The notes below the pieces were generated by a model. The model made no database searches. It was not told where the DNA came from and saw only the letters and a program-made list of their open reading frames with translations. Below are positions 1 to 7,373 of a DNA stretch of 64,000 nucleotides, in pieces. The position numbers were made by a program, and so were the translations under genes. Each line of letters starts with the position of its first letter. Position 1 is the first letter of the stretch. The DNA comes from an uncultured Flavobacteriales bacterium. Lineage in GTDB: Bacteria; Bacteroidota; Bacteroidia; Flavobacteriales; BACL11. The DNA is taken from the NCBI GenBank assembly GCA_943788405.1, contig CALSQD010000002.1, positions 980,850 through 1,044,849 on the forward strand. Reading direction: 5' to 3'.

Positions 1-350
1 TTAGACTCCAACATAGCTTGTTCAGTAATTTTCATTACCTCACTCAAAGCACTAGGATCAAGGTAAGAAACATAAATAAACTGATAAAAAGCCAATATAA
101 TTGACGAGAAAAAAGCAACAGTTGTTCCTAACTTTAAAGATGCTGAATAGGAAATAAAACCATTGTTATTGATATCACGATACTGAATAATTGCATAAGC
201 AATAAACCCAATTGTAATAATATTATTTAATAAAGCAGGGATAATTGACTCTTTATCATCCGCACCTACTGACCACATAATAACTGCAATAGCTACTAAA
301 CATAAGCCTAATACAGCTCCATAATTCATTGCAAATTTCTTTGAATCCAT
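1..350 (-). CDS. DUF4199 family membrane protein (partial, C-terminus beyond window)
   Basis: The reverse strand reads from an ATG at 350 (MDSKKFAMNYGAVLG...) to the window edge with no stop, giving about 116 residues. Three hydrophobic stretches are visible: residues about 8-27, 36-57 and 75-95. The arrangement (short N-terminus, GAVLGL-type first helix, central YRD, then a SLKLGTTVAFF-like stretch) is that of DUF4199, a small Bacteroidota membrane family of unknown function. It is divergent from the SRP RNA, with about 95 bp between them. Only the first part is visible, so the family call is by pattern memory and the total length is unknown. Confidence 0.75.
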   Translation of the reverse strand, partial: MDSKKFAMNYGAVLGLCLVAIAVIMWSVGADDKESIIPALLNNIITIGFIAYAIIQYRDINNNGFISYSASLKLGTTVAFFSSIILAFYQFIYVSYLDPSALSEVMKITEQAMLES

Positions 351-408
351 TTATTATTTTTAAAAATTAATAGTGGCAAATATAAACAAAATAGAATGTT
401 AAAAATAC

Positions 409-438
409 TTTGCAGAATGTAAGATTATATTAGTTTTG
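409..438 (+). promoter_or_regulatory. Bacteroidota-type promoter of the SRP RNA
   Basis: A -33 element TTTG at 409-412 and a -7 element TAGTTTTG at 431-438 are separated by 18 bp. This matches the Bacteroidota primary sigma factor consensus TTTG / TANNTTTG. The mature SRP RNA stem begins at 446, 7 nt after the box, as expected for a transcription start. Confidence 0.8.
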
Positions 439-445
439 CAGCCTT

Positions 446-546
446 AAGGGTAAGTCTTGTACGACCAGCTCCCTATGAACTCCCCCAGGGCAGGAATGCA
501 GCAAGGGTAATAGGTTGTAGCGGTGCGATATAAGTAGCTTACCCTT
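446..546 (+). ncRNA. ffs: Signal recognition particle RNA (bacterial small type)
   Basis: This is the roughly 100-nt RNA scaffold of the signal recognition particle, which binds Ffh and targets nascent membrane proteins. The closing stem is exact: AAGGGTAAG at 446-454 pairs with CTTACCCTT at 538-546. The diagnostic apical domain lies at about 482-507, where the GGCAGGAATGCAGCAAGGG segment carries the asymmetric and symmetric internal loops bound by Ffh. The long helix without an Alu domain is the small bacterial form. It has its own consensus promoter just upstream. Confidence 0.93.
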
Positions 547-573
547 ATTTGTTTCACTCTTATTTGTTTCACT
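544..573 (+). repeat. Two tandem copies of a 15-bp unit
   Basis: CTTATTTGTTTCACT occurs at 544-558 and again at 559-573, followed by a partial third copy. The first copy begins inside the 3' strand of the SRP RNA closing stem. It looks like local duplication at the RNA's 3' edge. Confidence 0.7.
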
Positions 574-599
574 CTTATTTTTACATTCTTAATCAAGAA

Positions 600-1015
600 A
601 AATAATGTCATATCGAGCTTGTCGAATTATTGTTTAATCGGACGAGACAAATATCTATTGATTTAAAAACTACAACTGTAGATTGGCTTTGCCGAACAAA
701 AAACGTTTCTTCAACTATCGTTCAGGGTGACAATTTAATTATTGAACAGATCCTGAATAAATTTCAGGATGACAGCATTTATAAAAGTTGTTTTGACCTT
801 ATTCATTTTAGCATAAAAGGTGTGAAAAATGCGTGAAAACAAAATACTGCTTGAGTAAAGCGAGTTTATTTTGTTCCGTGTTTTTACTGCTTTTTTGCGT
901 TTAGAAATGAATACAGTCTTGAACTTTTGGTTCGTTTTGATTCAAGTCAAAATGAACAAAGGAAAATATAAGGAAGATATCTCAATCGCTTTGCTCATAT
1001 CGATATGACAAAATC
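600..1015. repeat. Hairpin-rich intergenic repeat mosaic between SRP RNA and recG
   Basis: This stretch of about 415 bp has no credible gene. It is flanked by an 11-bp inverted repeat, TGTCATATCGA at 606-616 and TCGATATGACA at 1000-1010. Inside are three hairpins: 750-757/763-770 (ATCCTGAA stem, 5-nt loop); a 38-nt structure at 838-875 with arms AACAAAAT and ATTTTGTT; and 930-940/947-957 (GTTCGTTTTGA with one G-U pair). Phrases such as CTATCGTTCAGGGTGACA and ATCCTGAA...TTCAGGATGACAG resemble interspersed intergenic repeats common in Bacteroidota genomes, a resemblance recalled rather than tested. No transposase is present. Confidence 0.55.
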
Positions 1016-1019
1016 ATAG

Positions 1020-3116
1020 TTACGAAATCCTGCTCCAACCCATACGCTCCCTAGCATAAGGGCGATAAGCACGAGCAATATTGATATTCTCTGCTTTTTC
1101 TAATTCCTCATCCTCTTTTAACAATAATTCTGCCTCATTTCTAGCAAAGTGCAATATCTTATTGTCTGCAATAATATCCGCAATTTTAAAATCGAGTACA
1201 CCACTTTGTTTTGTTCCCATCATATCACCAGGACCTCTTATTTCTAAATCTACCTCCGATATTTTAAAACCATCATTGGTATCCACCATAGTTTGTAAAC
1301 GAGTTTTTCCCTCTGCACTTACTTTATTTCCACTTACCAAAATACAATAGGACTGCTCAGCACCCCTCCCTACTCTACCTCTTAACTGATGGAGTTGAGA
1401 AAGCCCGAAACGCTCCGCACTTTCAATAATCATAACGGAAGCATTGGGTACATTTACCCCCACCTCAATTACAGTAGTTGCCACCATGATATTGGTTACA
1501 CCATCCACAAAGCGTTTCATTTCATACTCTTTATCCTCAGGTTTCATTTGCCCATGCACTACACTTACCTGAAATTCTGGCAAAGGAAATTCTCGCTCAA
1601 TCGCATTATATCCCTCCATCAAATCCTTATAATCTAGTTTTTCGGATTCCTCAATTAAAGGAAATACAATATAGATTTGCCTTCCTAATTTGATTTGCTC
1701 ACGTATAAAATTAATAATCTGCAAACGAGAAGAATCCGTTTTCCACATGGTTTTTACTTCCTTTCTTCCTGGTGGAAGTTCATCAATAACGGATACATCC
1801 AAATCGCCATAAAGGGTCATGGATAATGTTCTAGGAATAGGAGTTGCTGTCATCACCAATATATGTGGTGGATATTTATTTTTTTTCCAAAGTTTAGCCC
1901 TTTGTGCTACCCCAAACCTATGCTGCTCATCAATAACAACTAAGCCCAAATTATTAAACTGAACCTTATCTTCCAAAAGCGCATGAGTACCAATTAACAA
2001 ATCAATTTCCCCACTAACTAATTGTTCGTGCAATACCCTACGCTCCTTAGTTTTTGATGAACCTGTTAGGATTGCCACCTTAATATTCATTTCCTTTAAG
2101 TAGGTTGATATAGATTGAAAGTGCTGGCGCGCTAAAATTTCAGTAGGCGCCATAAGGCAAGCCTGATAATTATTATCCACTGCCATGAGCATACTCAATA
2201 GTGCCACCAAAGTTTTACCACTCCCCACATCCCCTTGTAAAAGGCGATTCATTTGCTGAGGATTACGCACATCATTCCTGATTTCCTTGAGGACACGCTT
2301 TTGCGCTCCTGTCAATTCAAAAGGTAAATGTTTTTTATAAAAATCATTAAATCCTTCCGCTAGGTTTTCAAAAGCATAGCCCATGAACTTTTGGTTTCTA
2401 GTCAGTTTTAATTTTAATAAATGTAACTGTAAAAAGAAAAATTCTTCAAACTTTAAGCGTTTTTGCGCACGGATTAAACTTTTAGCATCTTTAGGATGAT
2501 GCACATTAAAAAAGGATTGTTCACGAGTAGGTAAATTTAATTTTTCAATTAAAGATTTAGAAAGCGTTTCTTCTAAATGATTTTTTAATAAAGGCAATAA
2601 TGCTTGAGTTAATTTTGCAATTCCTCTACTGGTTAATCCTTTTGCATTTAATTTTTCAGTAGCGGGATAAACAGGTTGTAAAGTAGCAGATAGTTTTTGT
2701 TTACTCTCCTGCAAATCCAACTCAGGATGTACAATATTAAACTTGCCTTGGTAGGCGGATGGCTTACCAAAAACAATATAATCCGTATGCAGTTTTACAC
2801 TGGAACGAATCCACCTAGTGCCTTTAAACCACACCAACTCAATAATACCTGTTTCATCTTTAAAATGAGCAATTAAGCGTTTACTTCTTTTTTGTCCTTT
2901 TTCCTCAAACTTTATAAGCTGACCTTTTAACTGAACAGAAGGCATATCAGGGTTTAAATCGGCAATATTATGGAACTTACTTTTATCAATATAACGAAAA
3001 GGATAATGGTGCAATAAATCAGCATAAGTAAAAATACGCAACTCTTTTTTTAATAGATCAGCCCGAGCAGGACCAACCCCCTTTAAGTAATCAATAGGAG
3101 TATCTAAAATATGCAT
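1020..3116 (-). CDS. recG: ATP-dependent DNA helicase RecG
   Basis: RecG is a superfamily 2 helicase that remodels stalled replication forks and branch-migrates Holliday junctions. The 698-residue length is typical. An N-terminal wedge (OB-fold) domain occupies about residues 1-230. The helicase core follows, with Walker A GDVGSGKT at 295-302, a DEQH box at 396-399, motif III TATPIPRTL and motif VI QLRGRVGRG. The C-terminal tail is the RecG-specific DLEIRGPGDMMGTKQSG region. The start is an ATG giving MHILDTPIDYLKGVGP, the usual family N-terminus. A degenerate TATCTTTA lies just upstream (3128-3121). It is transcribed alone. Confidence 0.97.
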   Translation of the reverse strand: MHILDTPIDYLKGVGPARADLLKKELRIFTYADLLHHYPFRYIDKSKFHNIADLNPDMPSVQLKGQLIKFEEKGQKRSKRLIAHFKDETGIIELVWFKGTRWIRSSVKLHTDYIVFGKPSAYQGKFNIVHPELDLQESKQKLSATLQPVYPATEKLNAKGLTSRGIAKLTQALLPLLKNHLEETLSKSLIEKLNLPTREQSFFNVHHPKDAKSLIRAQKRLKFEEFFFLQLHLLKLKLTRNQKFMGYAFENLAEGFNDFYKKHLPFELTGAQKRVLKEIRNDVRNPQQMNRLLQGDVGSGKTLVALLSMLMAVDNNYQACLMAPTEILARQHFQSISTYLKEMNIKVAILTGSSKTKERRVLHEQLVSGEIDLLIGTHALLEDKVQFNNLGLVVIDEQHRFGVAQRAKLWKKNKYPPHILVMTATPIPRTLSMTLYGDLDVSVIDELPPGRKEVKTMWKTDSSRLQIINFIREQIKLGRQIYIVFPLIEESEKLDYKDLMEGYNAIEREFPLPEFQVSVVHGQMKPEDKEYEMKRFVDGVTNIMVATTVIEVGVNVPNASVMIIESAERFGLSQLHQLRGRVGRGAEQSYCILVSGNKVSAEGKTRLQTMVDTNDGFKISEVDLEIRGPGDMMGTKQSGVLDFKIADIIADNKILHFARNEAELLLKEDEELEKAENINIARAYRPYARERMGWSRIS

Positions 3117-3222
3117 GGGGTAAAGATAGTAATTGTTGTTTGTTGTTTGTTGCTAGTTGTTAGATTTTAGATTTTAGATTTTAGATTTTAGACAGAGAAA
3201 ACTATTAACTGGCTCAAAAAAG
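3117..3222. repeat. Low-complexity AT-rich leader with 7-bp tandem repeats
   Basis: Upstream of recG lies GTTTGTT-type repetition (3131-3151) and four perfect copies of TAGATTT at 3161-3188. The 15-mer GTTGCTAGTTGTTAG at 3149-3163 recurs exactly as its reverse complement at 22408-22422. No gene is seen here. Confidence 0.6.
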
Positions 3223-3404
3223 AAAATTTGATGTCTTTTACAAACACTTTGATGCAAATAACAAAGACTTTGATATAAAATACAAATACTTTGATGTAAA
3301 TAACAAACATTTTGATTCAAGATACAAACACTTTGATACAAAACACAAACGCTTTGATGCAAAAAACAAACACTTTGGTGCAAAATACAAACACTTTGGT
3401 TTTG
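3223..3404. repeat. Tandem array of a 21-bp unit (about 8.5 degenerate copies)
   Basis: Units with consensus near ACAAACACTTTGATGCAAAA run at 3240-3260, 3261-3281, 3282-3302, 3303-3323, 3324-3344, 3345-3365 and 3366-3386. Partial units flank them at 3223-3239 and 3387-3404. Because 21 is a multiple of three, one frame stays open on each strand. Forward it reads a heptad-like (Y/N)KHFDxx repeat with no start codon and an upstream TAA. Reverse it reads LHQSVCx repeats from an ATG at 3383. Neither looks like a known protein, so I treat it as a DNA repeat. Confidence 0.8.
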
Positions 3405-3606
3405 GATATTGGATTGGATTTCTAGGGTTAAATTGGATAGGATATTTTATATTAGGTAACTAAAAAAGAAAAATACAAACTAAATACGAATGATATTGGA
3501 TAATATATAACACAACTATAAAAGACTTAGAGGAAAAGATAAAAAGTAAAATTCTAAACACTTATTTAGAATAAATAAATTAGCAAAATATAAAACATAA
3601 ATAATT
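3405..3606. other. AT-rich intergenic region upstream of the TerB-domain gene
   Basis: Just after the array are several degenerate ATTGGAT repeats (3407-3440), then plain AT-rich sequence. No clear TTTG / TANNTTTG promoter is seen. The TerB-domain gene must be transcribed from a weak or undetected promoter here. Confidence 0.4.
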
Positions 3607-4488
3607 ATGGGAATTTTAGATTTTTTTAGTGGTAAAAGCAAAAGAGAGAAAAAGACACTTATCACTAATATGCTACTTATAGCAGCAGCAGATGGTAAAG
3701 TTGATGAAAGTGAATTAAACGTTATTCGTGTGATGGCAGCTACTGTGGGTGTTGATGAAAGTGAAATTTCAGCTGTAATAAAGAATCCAGGGAGTTTTAA
3801 AATGGCATGGCCAGATAACGACAATGAAAGGGAGGCACATTTAAATGCATATATTTATGTATTGCTTGCAGATGGAGTAATTAATTATGTTGAATATGCA
3901 TTATGCATAAAGCTTGGAAAACAGCTTGGGTTTAGCAAAAATGCTGTTGAAGAAACTATAGATCATACAATTACAAGATTAAAAAAAAGAGTGGATAAGG
4001 GTGAACAACTAGAAAAAGAAGATTCTATTGATGAAAATAACGGACACTTTATTAATATAGTGGAGGCAGACTTTTTCAATAAATTTGAAGAGAAAGTGTC
4101 TTCTGGTTTAATTATATACACAACAATTAAGAAGGGAGATGAATACTATAATAGGATTGGAGATGGGTGGATTGCTTGTTTCAATGGTTTAGAATATAAT
4201 GTTATTGAAGATCATCCACCATATACAGATTGGTGTCAAAACAGAGAGCCTATAATAAAGAGATTTAACACAATTGAAGAAGCTGTTGATTTTGTGAAAA
4301 AGTTAAAAAGGATACCCTTTCAAGAAGCTGTAGATTTAGGTTTTATTCAACCTAAATTATACGACATTATGGTTGAAGGGCAAATATTTCAGAATGAAGA
4401 AGAAGAAGAAGAAGAAGAAGAAGAAGAAGAAGAAGAAATATTTACTTGCGAATTACTTTACCTTAGTGACCCAGAAGGGGGTTACTAG
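3607..4488 (+). CDS. TerB-domain protein with polyglutamate tail (possibly frameshifted)
   Basis: Residues about 14-125 form a TerB/DjlA-N-like helical domain, with the metal-binding-type motif ADGKVDESE at 28-36 and a second half ADGVINYVE. TerB domains occur in tellurite-resistance and stress-associated membrane complexes, and the substrate here is unknown. Residues about 140-260 are a second, unrecognised domain. A (GAA)14 tract encodes 14 Glu, followed by 16 residues and a TAG stop. The next ORF overlaps in the +1 frame and both frames are open from 4373 to 4488, so this may be the front part of a longer gene. The start ATG gives a short amphipathic N-terminus (MGILDFFSGKSKREKK). Confidence 0.75.
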   Translation: MGILDFFSGKSKREKKTLITNMLLIAAADGKVDESELNVIRVMAATVGVDESEISAVIKNPGSFKMAWPDNDNEREAHLNAYIYVLLADGVINYVEYALCIKLGKQLGFSKNAVEETIDHTITRLKKRVDKGEQLEKEDSIDENNGHFINIVEADFFNKFEEKVSSGLIIYTTIKKGDEYYNRIGDGWIACFNGLEYNVIEDHPPYTDWCQNREPIIKRFNTIEEAVDFVKKLKRIPFQEAVDLGFIQPKLYDIMVEGQIFQNEEEEEEEEEEEEEEIFTCELLYLSDPEGGY

Positions 4489-5017
4489 AAACGCCTACAA
4501 AAATGCTAAGCAAAATACACCAGCCCTTATTAAAGCTAAGGTATTAATCAACAACCAACTCCTAAGTAAGAGTAGAAAGATGGCTCAGTACATTAAGAAT
4601 ACTTATCCTGATAACACTAAAAAGTTAGAAGAATATGGCATTACAATATTACATGGGAAATCAGGTACCGTAAAACTTGCTGGAAAGCTCCATGAACAGG
4701 TAGAAATGTATGCTAATATTATAGCAACACATTTAGCGCATGGTGCTAACAGCATACTAAGCAGTTTTGACATGGCTGCTTTTGAGGCTTTATTTGAAGA
4801 CTATAAACTAGCAATAGAAACTGCTAGTGATGATAGTATCAAATGGAGAATGGCTGGGCCTAAAATGCGAGAGGAAATAAAAGAACTCGTAAAAATGCAA
4901 AGAAGAATAGCTAGACAATTTTTAAATACTCCTGGGTTACAACCTAGAGATTTAGAAGATTGGGGCTATGTTGTAATTGAGACCCACATCTACAAAAACT
5001 TAGATACTGCATCCTAG
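4394..5017 (+). CDS. Orphan ORF overlapping the TerB-domain gene, possible frameshifted 3' part
   Basis: I do not recognise this protein. It is charged and helix-rich (KLHEQVEMYANIIATHLAHG, ELVKMQRRIARQF), with no signal peptide or membrane segment. The first in-frame ATG (4394) would give a poly-Lys N-terminus read from the GAA microsatellite, which looks artefactual; TTG 4373 and ATG 4580 (145 residues) are alternatives. Coding-like sequence extends upstream of 4580. Removing one G from the GGGGG run at 4477-4481 would join it to the TerB ORF as one protein of about 469 residues. It may be a separate gene, the C-terminal domain of a disrupted gene, or the product of a sequence error. Confidence 0.45.
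   Translation: MKKKKKKKKKKKKKKYLLANYFTLVTQKGVTRNAYKNAKQNTPALIKAKVLINNQLLSKSRKMAQYIKNTYPDNTKKLEEYGITILHGKSGTVKLAGKLHEQVEMYANIIATHLAHGANSILSSFDMAAFEALFEDYKLAIETASDDSIKWRMAGPKMREEIKELVKMQRRIARQFLNTPGLQPRDLEDWGYVVIETHIYKNLDTAS
4396..4437 (+). repeat. (GAA)14 trinucleotide microsatellite
   Basis: Fourteen uninterrupted GAA units are read as polyglutamate in the TerB frame and as polylysine in the overlapping frame. Whole-unit slippage changes length but not frame. It is the only long perfect triplet repeat I noticed in the window. Confidence 0.9.
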
Positions 5018-5036
5018 TATTTAATGTTATATTTAG

Positions 5037-5068
5037 TAAAAAGCCCTGCCGTTTGGTAGGGCTTTTTT
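5037..5068 (+). terminator. Intrinsic terminator
   Basis: The stem AGCCCTGCC (5042-5050) pairs with GGTAGGGCT (5055-5063) across a GTTT loop with one G-U pair, and six T follow. It isolates the TerB/orphan region from the parA operon. Confidence 0.9.
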
Positions 5069-5166
5069 CTTAACAACTCCCCTATTTTGTTGATAATTAG
5101 CCCCAGTTTGTAAATTGATTTTAAGGAATCGCATATTACTTTTATAGCCGTAAAAACAACAACAAA

Positions 5167-5952
5167 ATGGGAAGAATAATTGCTATTGCAAATCAAAAAG
5201 GAGGAGTAGGAAAAACTACTACCGCTATGAACTTAGCAGGGAGTTTAGGAGTGCTAGAAAAAAAAGTATTGCTTATTGATGCTGACCCACAGGCCAATGC
5301 CAGCTCAGGTGTTGGACACAACCCAAAGGAAATTACCAAAGGAATATACGAATGTTTAATTGGGCAAGCAACAGCTAAAGAATGTATACTTGAAAATAAA
5401 AGTCCGAATCTGGATTTATTACCTGCCAGCATTGACCTTGTAGGTGCTGAATTGGAACTAGTAAACCTAGAGGAAAGAGAATACCGAATGAAAAAAGTAT
5501 TAGCTCCTATCCGAGATGATTACGATTTTATCATTATTGATTGCGCACCATCATTAGGACTACTTACTTTAAATGCTTTAGCAGCTTCCGATTCAGTAAT
5601 TATACCCATACAATGTGAATACTTTGCCTTAGAAGGTTTAGGGAAATTACTCAACACCATTAAAATTGTACAGCAAAGATTAAACAACAACTTAATAATT
5701 GATGGCTTACTCCTTACCATGTACGATACACGTTTGCGCCTATCCAACCAAGTGGTGGAGGAAGTAAAAACACACTTCCAAGAAATGGTATTCAAAACCA
5801 TTATTCATAGGAATGTACGCCTTGGCGAATCACCATCCTATGGTGAGACAATTGTGATTCATGACGCGTCAAGTAAAGGAGCGATTAACTACCTGAACTT
5901 AGCAAGTGAATTATTAAAAAAATTAGAACTAGCAACTGTAGAAACAGAATAA
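5167..5952 (+). CDS. parA: Chromosome-partitioning ATPase ParA (Soj family)
   Basis: ParA is the Walker-type ATPase that moves ParB-bound origin regions during chromosome segregation. The 261-residue protein has the deviant Walker A KGGVGKTT at 11-18, the DADPQ motif at 38-42 and Walker B FIIID at 121-125, with GCAPSLGLLTLNAL-like sequence after it. There is no N-terminal DNA-binding extension, so it is the short chromosomal type. parB starts one nucleotide after its stop, so the two are co-transcribed. The ATG lies about 100 nt after a strong terminator, and only a degenerate -7 box (TACTTTTA, 5137-5144) is visible. Confidence 0.97.
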   Translation: MGRIIAIANQKGGVGKTTTAMNLAGSLGVLEKKVLLIDADPQANASSGVGHNPKEITKGIYECLIGQATAKECILENKSPNLDLLPASIDLVGAELELVNLEEREYRMKKVLAPIRDDYDFIIIDCAPSLGLLTLNALAASDSVIIPIQCEYFALEGLGKLLNTIKIVQQRLNNNLIIDGLLLTMYDTRLRLSNQVVEEVKTHFQEMVFKTIIHRNVRLGESPSYGETIVIHDASSKGAINYLNLASELLKKLELATVETE

Positions 5953-5953
5953 G

Positions 5954-6859
5954 ATGACAAAAAAAAGAGGATCATTAGGAAGAGGTTTGTCAGCTATTTT
6001 AGGAAACAATACAATTGATATTCCTGCTGATATAAAAGTTGACAACACAGCAATTACCGGAAAAACACATGAAATTTCTATTACTGAAATTGAAACAAAC
6101 CCTTTTCAGCCAAGAACTGAATTTGATCAAGAAAAACTACATGAACTTTCCTTATCCATTGAACAATTAGGAATAATACAACCCATAACGGTTCGTAAAC
6201 TAAATGAAAATAAGTACCAACTTATTTCAGGAGAAAGAAGATTCAGAGCCTCACAGCTTGCAGGACTAACAAAATTACCTGCTTATGTGCGTATAGCTAA
6301 CGACCAAGAAATGCTAGAAATGGCATTGGTGGAAAACATACAAAGAGAAAACCTAAACCCTATTGAAGTTGCCCTTAGCTACCAAAGATTAATTGAGGAA
6401 ATAAAACTGACCCAAGAACAATGTAGCGAAAGAGTTGGGAAAAACAGAACTACCGTTACTAACTTTTTGCGTTTATTAAAACTGCCTTCTGAAATTCAAA
6501 AAGGATTAAGTACAGGAAAAATTAGTACAGGACATGCAAGAGCTCTTATCTCAGTAAAAAATACAGAAAGTCAGCTAAATATTTTTCATGACACAATTGC
6601 TAATGGTTATTCAGTGCGTGAAGTAGAACAATTGGTAAAAGATTTTGCAGACACTAACTACAAACGCACTTCAAAAGCTAAAACTATAAGCACGCCAAAT
6701 CCACTACCGTTTTCACAACAAAAAATGGTGCATGACTTATCAAAAAACCTAGACAAAGAAGTAGAATTGAAACGCAATAAAAAAGGAAAAGGAAAACTAA
6801 TTATCCCTTTTACTAATGATGAAGAATTAGCCAAGATTTTTGAATTTATTAATAAATAA
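5954..6859 (+). CDS. parB: Chromosome-partitioning protein ParB (Spo0J family)
   Basis: ParB is the CTPase clamp that loads at parS and partners ParA. The 301-residue protein shows the usual order. An RGLSAIL N-terminal ParA-interaction motif lies at 10-16. The CTP-binding N-domain has GERRFRA at 93-99 and ENIQRENLNPIE at 127-138. A helix-turn-helix follows (LTQEQCSERVGKNRTTVTN, about 152-170), and a short C-terminal dimerisation region closes the protein. No parS-like palindrome (TGTTNCACGTGNAACA) was seen in the window, so the binding site lies elsewhere. Confidence 0.96.
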   Translation: MTKKRGSLGRGLSAILGNNTIDIPADIKVDNTAITGKTHEISITEIETNPFQPRTEFDQEKLHELSLSIEQLGIIQPITVRKLNENKYQLISGERRFRASQLAGLTKLPAYVRIANDQEMLEMALVENIQRENLNPIEVALSYQRLIEEIKLTQEQCSERVGKNRTTVTNFLRLLKLPSEIQKGLSTGKISTGHARALISVKNTESQLNIFHDTIANGYSVREVEQLVKDFADTNYKRTSKAKTISTPNPLPFSQQKMVHDLSKNLDKEVELKRNKKGKGKLIIPFTNDEELAKIFEFINK

Positions 6860-6860
6860 A

Positions 6861-7364
6861 TTGCAGCTAAAAAAATACATATTTCTCATTTGCTTTTCGC
6901 TATTTGCTAGTACAATTACAGCACAAGAAAGTGTAGTTAAAATTCCTAAAAAAGCAGGAATGTATTCTGCAATTATCCCTGGTGCAGGGCAAGTATACAC
7001 CAAAAAATACTGGAAAGTTCCCATCATTTATGCTGGGCTAATTACCACAGCATACTACTTTAAGGAAAATCATGATTTATATGATTTATACAAAACTGCT
7101 TACTTAAATCGGCTTGATGGCGATATGTCAGATAATTTGAATTACACAAATGCTAATTTAGTTACTCTAACCGAGCATTACAGGAGAAACCGAGAAGTAT
7201 CCGCCTTGCTATTTACCCTTACTTATGTATTGAATATTGTTGATGCCTCAGTAAGCGCACATCTATTTGATTATAATGTAAGTGAGGATATATCCTTACA
7301 CCTACAACCTATCTATATGGCAAAAGGAAATGCAAATGGCCTTTCGCTATCAATTAAATTATAA
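6861..7364 (+). CDS. DUF5683 family secreted/membrane protein
   Basis: This DUF5683 protein is of unknown function and is conserved between parB and dapB in Bacteroidota. I place the start at TTG 6861, one base after the parB stop, because that gives a clean signal peptide (MQLKKYIFLICFSLFASTITAQ, cleaved after about residue 22). An earlier in-frame TTG at 6840 would lie inside parB. The mature part contains the family's KKAGMYSAIIPGAGQVY motif, a hydrophobic helix (VPIIYAGLITTAYYF) and a second one (VSALLFTLTYVLNIVDASVSA). About 167 residues. Confidence 0.85.
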   Translation: MQLKKYIFLICFSLFASTITAQESVVKIPKKAGMYSAIIPGAGQVYTKKYWKVPIIYAGLITTAYYFKENHDLYDLYKTAYLNRLDGDMSDNLNYTNANLVTLTEHYRRNREVSALLFTLTYVLNIVDASVSAHLFDYNVSEDISLHLQPIYMAKGNANGLSLSIKL

Positions 7365-7369
7365 ATTTG
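7362..7369 (+). promoter_or_regulatory. -7 box (TAAATTTG) immediately before dapB
   Basis: A perfect TANNTTTG box begins in the stop codon of the DUF5683 gene and ends 4 nt before the dapB ATG. No TTTG lies at the usual distance upstream (a TTTC is at 7342-7345). If active it would give a nearly leaderless dapB mRNA; otherwise dapB is read from the parA operon. Confidence 0.45.
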
Positions 7370-7373
7370 CCGA

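Noticed and set aside
630-836. 68-residue ORF between SRP RNA and recG
   Set aside because: It lies wholly inside the hairpin-rich repeat mosaic, has a non-ATG start, no recognisable domain, and its codons read through inverted repeats.
606-1010. Complete insertion sequence
   Set aside because: Terminal inverted repeats are only 11 bp, no transposase fragment is present, and no target-site duplication could be recognised.
3174-3383. Minus-strand ORF encoding LHQSVC heptads
   Set aside because: It is simply the 21-bp tandem array translated; the other strand is also open, and there is no promoter or domain. Kept as a repeat, not a gene.
4488-4580. Programmed ribosomal frameshift joining the TerB and orphan ORFs
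   Set aside because: No slippery heptamer with a downstream pseudoknot or Shine-Dalgarno-like stimulator was seen; an indel in the G-run is the simpler explanation.
5101-6860. Replication origin or parS site near parAB
   Set aside because: No DnaA-box cluster, AT-rich unwinding stretch with iterons, or parS palindrome was found around the genes.
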